From assembly GCA_009746045.1 (NCBI GenBank), contig RPFO01000027.1, forward strand, positions 4,339,953 to 4,403,952: a stretch of DNA of 64,000 nt. Direction: 5' to 3'. Of this stretch, positions 63,841-64,000 are shown piece after piece; the first letter of the stretch is position 1, and every line of letters begins with the position of its first letter. The position numbers and the translations under genes were made by a program. Source of the DNA: Mesostigma viride (Eukaryota; Streptophyta; Mesostigmatophyceae; Mesostigmatales; Mesostigmataceae). Under the pieces are notes generated by a model. That model ran no database searches. It was not told the origin of the DNA and saw only the letters and a program-made list of their open reading frames with translations.

Positions 63841-64000
63841 TGTTACGTCCCAGCCCAGACACACCTAGCCTGAGCTACGTAGCGAAAGACCCTTCTTGCC
63901 GGAATTAGGAATAATTCAAGGTAGCCTAAAGTAGGTTGCGCTTCACGACGTGAGTCGTGAGATATCTGGCATCACGACTTGATGCCAAGCTAATTAGTAT
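63841..64000 (-). repeat. LTR on the - strand, cut by the window end
   Basis: Starts TGTTACGTCC on the + strand, which is the 3' end of an LTR in reverse. The reverse complement matches the last 160 bp of 33038-33767, including GCTTGGCATCAAG and CTACGTAG(A)CTCAGGCTAGG, with divergence. It interrupts the LINE at 63840. Whether a full element follows cannot be seen. Confidence 0.8.

Overview
The window is eukaryotic nuclear DNA. It has GT-AG introns, a 13-exon ankyrin/TIR gene, LTR and non-LTR retrotransposons, and TTAA- and TA-flanked DNA transposons. There is no operon, Shine-Dalgarno or bacterial gene layout. The chromodomain Ty3/gypsy element, the unusual copia elements and the ankyrin-TIR gene suggest a protist or alga, perhaps of the green lineage. 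The species cannot be fixed from the sequence.

Region 1 (1-22 kb). A decayed tyrosine recombinase (26-977) is followed by non-coding DNA. The only convincing host gene then runs on the + strand from about 3783 to 21828. It has eleven well-formed ankyrin exons plus one damaged one. Nearly all are exactly 99 bp (one 33-residue repeat each), start and end in phase 0, and are separated by introns of roughly 0.6-3.5 kb. The last exon encodes a C-terminal TIR domain that keeps the glutamate expected of NAD-cleaving TIRs. The 5' end of the gene was not found. One intron carries a 1343-bp piggyBac-type element with TTAA target sites.

Region 2 (22.7-33 kb). A field of repeats (about 230-bp and 70-bp units, TTAA tracts) is split by a complete copia-class element on the - strand (24452-32939; 455-bp LTRs that look identical; target duplication CTGAG).

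Region 3 (33-58.8 kb) is a nest of insertions. An LTR with an initiator-Met-type primer site (33038-33779) begins one element. A Ty3/gypsy element (34232-52188; duplication GTCGT) is inserted in its leader. The gypsy element encodes an RG-rich ORF, a viroplasmin/RNase H1 hybrid-binding-like ORF, Gag, protease-RT-RNase H-integrase-chromodomain, and a third large ORF of unknown function. A second copia-class element (41639-48093; identical-looking 482-bp LTRs; duplication CGTAG) splits the chromodomain. A 666-bp element with perfect 76-bp palindromes at both ends (49489-50154; duplication GGCCC) splits the third ORF. Further on, a diverged copy of the third ORF is split by a 3425-bp TA-flanked transposon (52531-55955) carrying a 43-bp minisatellite, and ends in a third related LTR (58229-58792).

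Region 4 (58.8-64 kb). A second TTAA-flanked piggyBac-type element (59338-61038) is followed by the decayed 3' part of a LINE on the - strand (61981-63840). The LINE is cut by a - strand LTR that runs off the window.

Most notable: (i) the one-repeat-per-exon phase-0 ankyrin/TIR gene, which could vary its repeat number by exon skipping; (ii) two copia-class elements whose aspartic protease lies between integrase and RT, with an altered active site and an HGDD RT motif; (iii) the small element with palindromic ends and a tRNA-like B box; (iv) the unknown third gypsy ORF, conserved at protein level between diverged copies.
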